Assembly (NCBI GenBank): GCA_020137815.1 | Contig: CM035359.1 | Span: forward strand, 1,004,023-1,068,022 | From: Hormiphora californensis | Taxonomy: Eukaryota; Ctenophora; Tentaculata; Cydippida; Pleurobrachiidae | Length of the DNA stretch: 64,000 bases | Direction of reading: 5' to 3' | In this document: positions 61,938-64,000 of the stretch, piece by piece | Layout: each line of letters begins with the position of its first letter | Numbering within the stretch: position 1 is the first letter of the stretch | Notes under the pieces: generated by a model | What the model was told of the DNA's origin: nothing | Database searches by the model: none | The model's input: only the letters and a program-made list of their open reading frames with translations | Made by a program: the position numbers and the translations under genes

Positions 61938-63167
61938 TAGGGTAGACCTGCTGCGGCTTCAGAAAATTGAGAAAAAGATAGCTATCTTTTTTTTCACTTT
62001 GAAAATAAGACGTTTTTTATTAAAAGATCCTTGATCAGTGAGATACGGTTGTCCCCCACCTATTTTTTGACGTAGAATCGAATGCCGTTGAAGTCAAATC
62101 TCTAAAATGTTGGCAAAACGGAGAAAATCACGTTTTTAGGTGTTTTTTGGTGAAAAAAGCGTTCAAACTGGTAGTAGATGATAGGATAGAGTCCCAAAAA
62201 TATCATAAATCGATTTTTTGGGTCTTTTTCGCCCTAGGAAAAGAGTTTCATGAAAATCTGGTACAACGCCTATTCTCCGTTTGCTTTCAAAGAAGCTGAA
62301 TATTGCTCTAATTTAGCCAATTTTGAAGAAAAGGCGTCCAAAATGATACCAGTTGACAGGATAGAGTCCCAAAAACGTGAAAATCATCAATTTTAGGCAT
62401 TTTATACCCTAGAAACAAATGGACATGGTGGTCGAATGATATTTTTTATCTCGGTAGGCCTCTGAAGTATGTGGAAATAGCCACAATGTAGAGATTGTGG
62501 TAAATTAATGTGAATAAACGTTTACCAAACCCAGAAGAGTGGCTCTTGCATAATCCAGAAGCCCACTAAAGTGGGTTTGGTAAACGTTTATTCACATTAA
62601 TTTACCACAATCTCTACATTGTGGCTATTTCCACATACTTCAGAGGCCTACCGAGATAAAAAATATCATTCGACCACCATGTCCATTTGTTTCTAGGGTA
62701 TAAAATGCCTAAAATTGATGATTTTCACGTTTTTGGGACTCTATCCTGTCAACTGGTATCATTTTGGACGCCTTTTCTTCAAAATTGGCTAAATTAGAGC
62801 AATATTCAGCTTCTTTGAAAGCAAACGGAGAATAGGCGTTGTACCAGATTTTCATGAAACTCTTTTCCTAGGGCGAAAAAGACCCAAAAAATCGATTTAT
62901 GATATTTTTGGGACTCTATCCCATCATCTACTACCAGTTTGAACGCTTTTTTCACCAAAAAACACCTAAAAACGTGATTTTCTCCATTTTGCCAACATTT
63001 TAGAGATTTGACTTCAACGGCATTCGATTCTACGTCAAAAAATAGGTGGGGGACAACCGTATCTCACTGATCAAGGATCTTTTAATAAAAAACGTCTTAT
63101 TTTCAAAGTGAAAAAAAAGATAGCTATCTTTTTCTCAATTTTCTGAAGCCGCAGCAGGTCTACCCTA
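61938..63167. mobile_element. 1.2-kb near-perfect foldback
   Basis: TAGGGTAGACCTGCTGCGGC at the left and its inverse at the right. The arms of about 600 bp meet near 62555 and are almost identical (e.g. AATCGAATGCCGTTGAAGTC in both). No coding capacity. Inserted about 150 bp behind the retrotransposon ORF, probably within its 3' end. Confidence 0.9.
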
Positions 63168-63364
63168 TTTTTCCCGCCAAAAAGGGCCACGAAACCCAAG
63201 GGGATGTCTTCCGAATTGCTGCCGGAGGTCGGGTGTGACATTGGGATCAGGTGGTCGACATTGCTCAGGACTTTTAGGGCTATCACCCTCGTCGTCTCTC
63301 ATTCTACGGCACCTAGAGGCCAAGCCTCAATAAATAGTTTTACGTTGTAGTTGATGAAAGTTTG

Positions 63365-63815
63365 AAAGCAAAAAGGGGTCCTCATAATGAAAAAATAGTG
63401 AAAAAATTCACAGAAAAAAAGATGCCAACGCACTCTCTGATCTCTGCTCAAACCTCCAGGGACGGCAGCGACGTTCAGGGGTGTGGGGTGAAACCCCACC
63501 AAGCAGAGTCCAGGGGATGCAAGCCACGGTTGTGGGTTGAGCCTTGAGACTTGAGGGAGCAGTTGGCCTACGCTGCAGTCCCTAATGGAAGAAGCCGTGG
63601 GTCTTAGAAGAGAAGTAAAGGGGTCTGCAGCGCATGCCAAAGGGAGCAGAGCCCCGAAAAATTTGAAACCCCTTTCTGTGAAAAACGAGAAAAAAATCCT
63701 GATCACAAGAAAAAAAAACATGAACTCGATCCACGTAAATCTTTACTGTAACGCGCGGAAAAACTCTCTTTATGCTCTGCCGTGCGTTACAGGTGAGCGC
63801 GCGCGCGTTGCTGAA
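63365..63815. repeat. Dispersed repeat, copy 2
   Basis: Counterpart of 52250-53030 in the same orientation, with an additional stretch (TTGGCCTACGCTGCAGTCCC) not found in copy 1. Confidence 0.8.
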
Positions 63816-64000
63816 TCTCAAAATAAAAAAGCCCAAAAAACAAAATCCCAAAAACTAAAAAAACCCAAACTAAAGTGCGTTTCAAACGACTTGACCTGAC
63901 ACGGTGTCCCTTAAGGAGGTGAAACCTCGACTAGATAAAGTTTTTTGGAGATCGGACCTAGGTTACGTATTTTTGACCGAGGAATCCGAAAAACATAAAA

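Noticed and set aside
52250-63815. LTR retrotransposon bounded by the direct repeats at 52.3 and 63.4 kb
   Set aside because: The repeats differ by insertions and lack TG..CA ends. The DNA between holds an unrelated minus-strand gene and a non-LTR element, with no gag-pol.

Overview
The window is nuclear DNA of an invertebrate animal. It has many short introns with GT..AG borders, secreted C-type lectin-like proteins, an extracellular receptor built from shuffled phase-1 exons, a metazoan-type NSUN7 relative, a PINK1-like kinase and very many foldback transposable elements. The PINK1-like kinase and the half-CHORD Cys/His protein made me think of a sponge-grade animal. That is an impression, not a demonstration.

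Layout. (1) About 2.7-29.1 kb, plus strand: an NSUN7-like RNA-methyltransferase-family gene of at least 11 exons. Both signature cysteines of the family are absent. Its fifth intron is 16.7 kb and holds, on the opposite strand, three tandem pairs of small secreted lectin genes (types A and B). The pairs lie in a tandem segmental duplication, roughly 5.9-13.2, 13.2-17.4 and 18.9-21.0 kb, and one of the six genes is frameshifted. (2) 31.1-32.0 kb, minus: a Cys/His protein with half of a CHORD-like motif and a CaaX-like end. (3) 33.2-37.0 kb, minus: a ten-exon PINK1-like kinase with a C-terminal coiled coil. (4) 38.7-51.6 kb, plus: a 24-exon receptor that I reconstruct at 1,940 residues. In order it has a signal peptide, unassigned modules, a fucolectin-type domain, two kringles, several LDLa-like repeats and a rhodopsin-type seven-helix domain. 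(5) 54.2-58.3 kb, minus: an unrecognised multi-exon gene, one exon of which lies in a 1.6-kb inverted duplication. (6) 58.9-61.8 kb, plus: a 5'-truncated non-LTR retrotransposon with a proline-rich insert, followed by a 1.2-kb foldback.

Most of the remaining DNA is repeats. There is a pogo-like family (CAGTCGGACCCCG ends, TA targets), a TTAA-target foldback, a hAT-like family with exact 8-bp target duplications, a family with TTAGGG-like internal DNA, many unclassified foldbacks and long micro- and minisatellites. The segmental duplication gives natural filled and empty sites for several insertions.

The multi-exon models were joined by hand from splice signals and reading phase. For the kinase and the receptor every junction keeps frame and the total is a multiple of three, which supports them strongly. 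The 5' ends of the NSUN7-like gene, the Cys/His gene and the 54-58 kb gene are unresolved.
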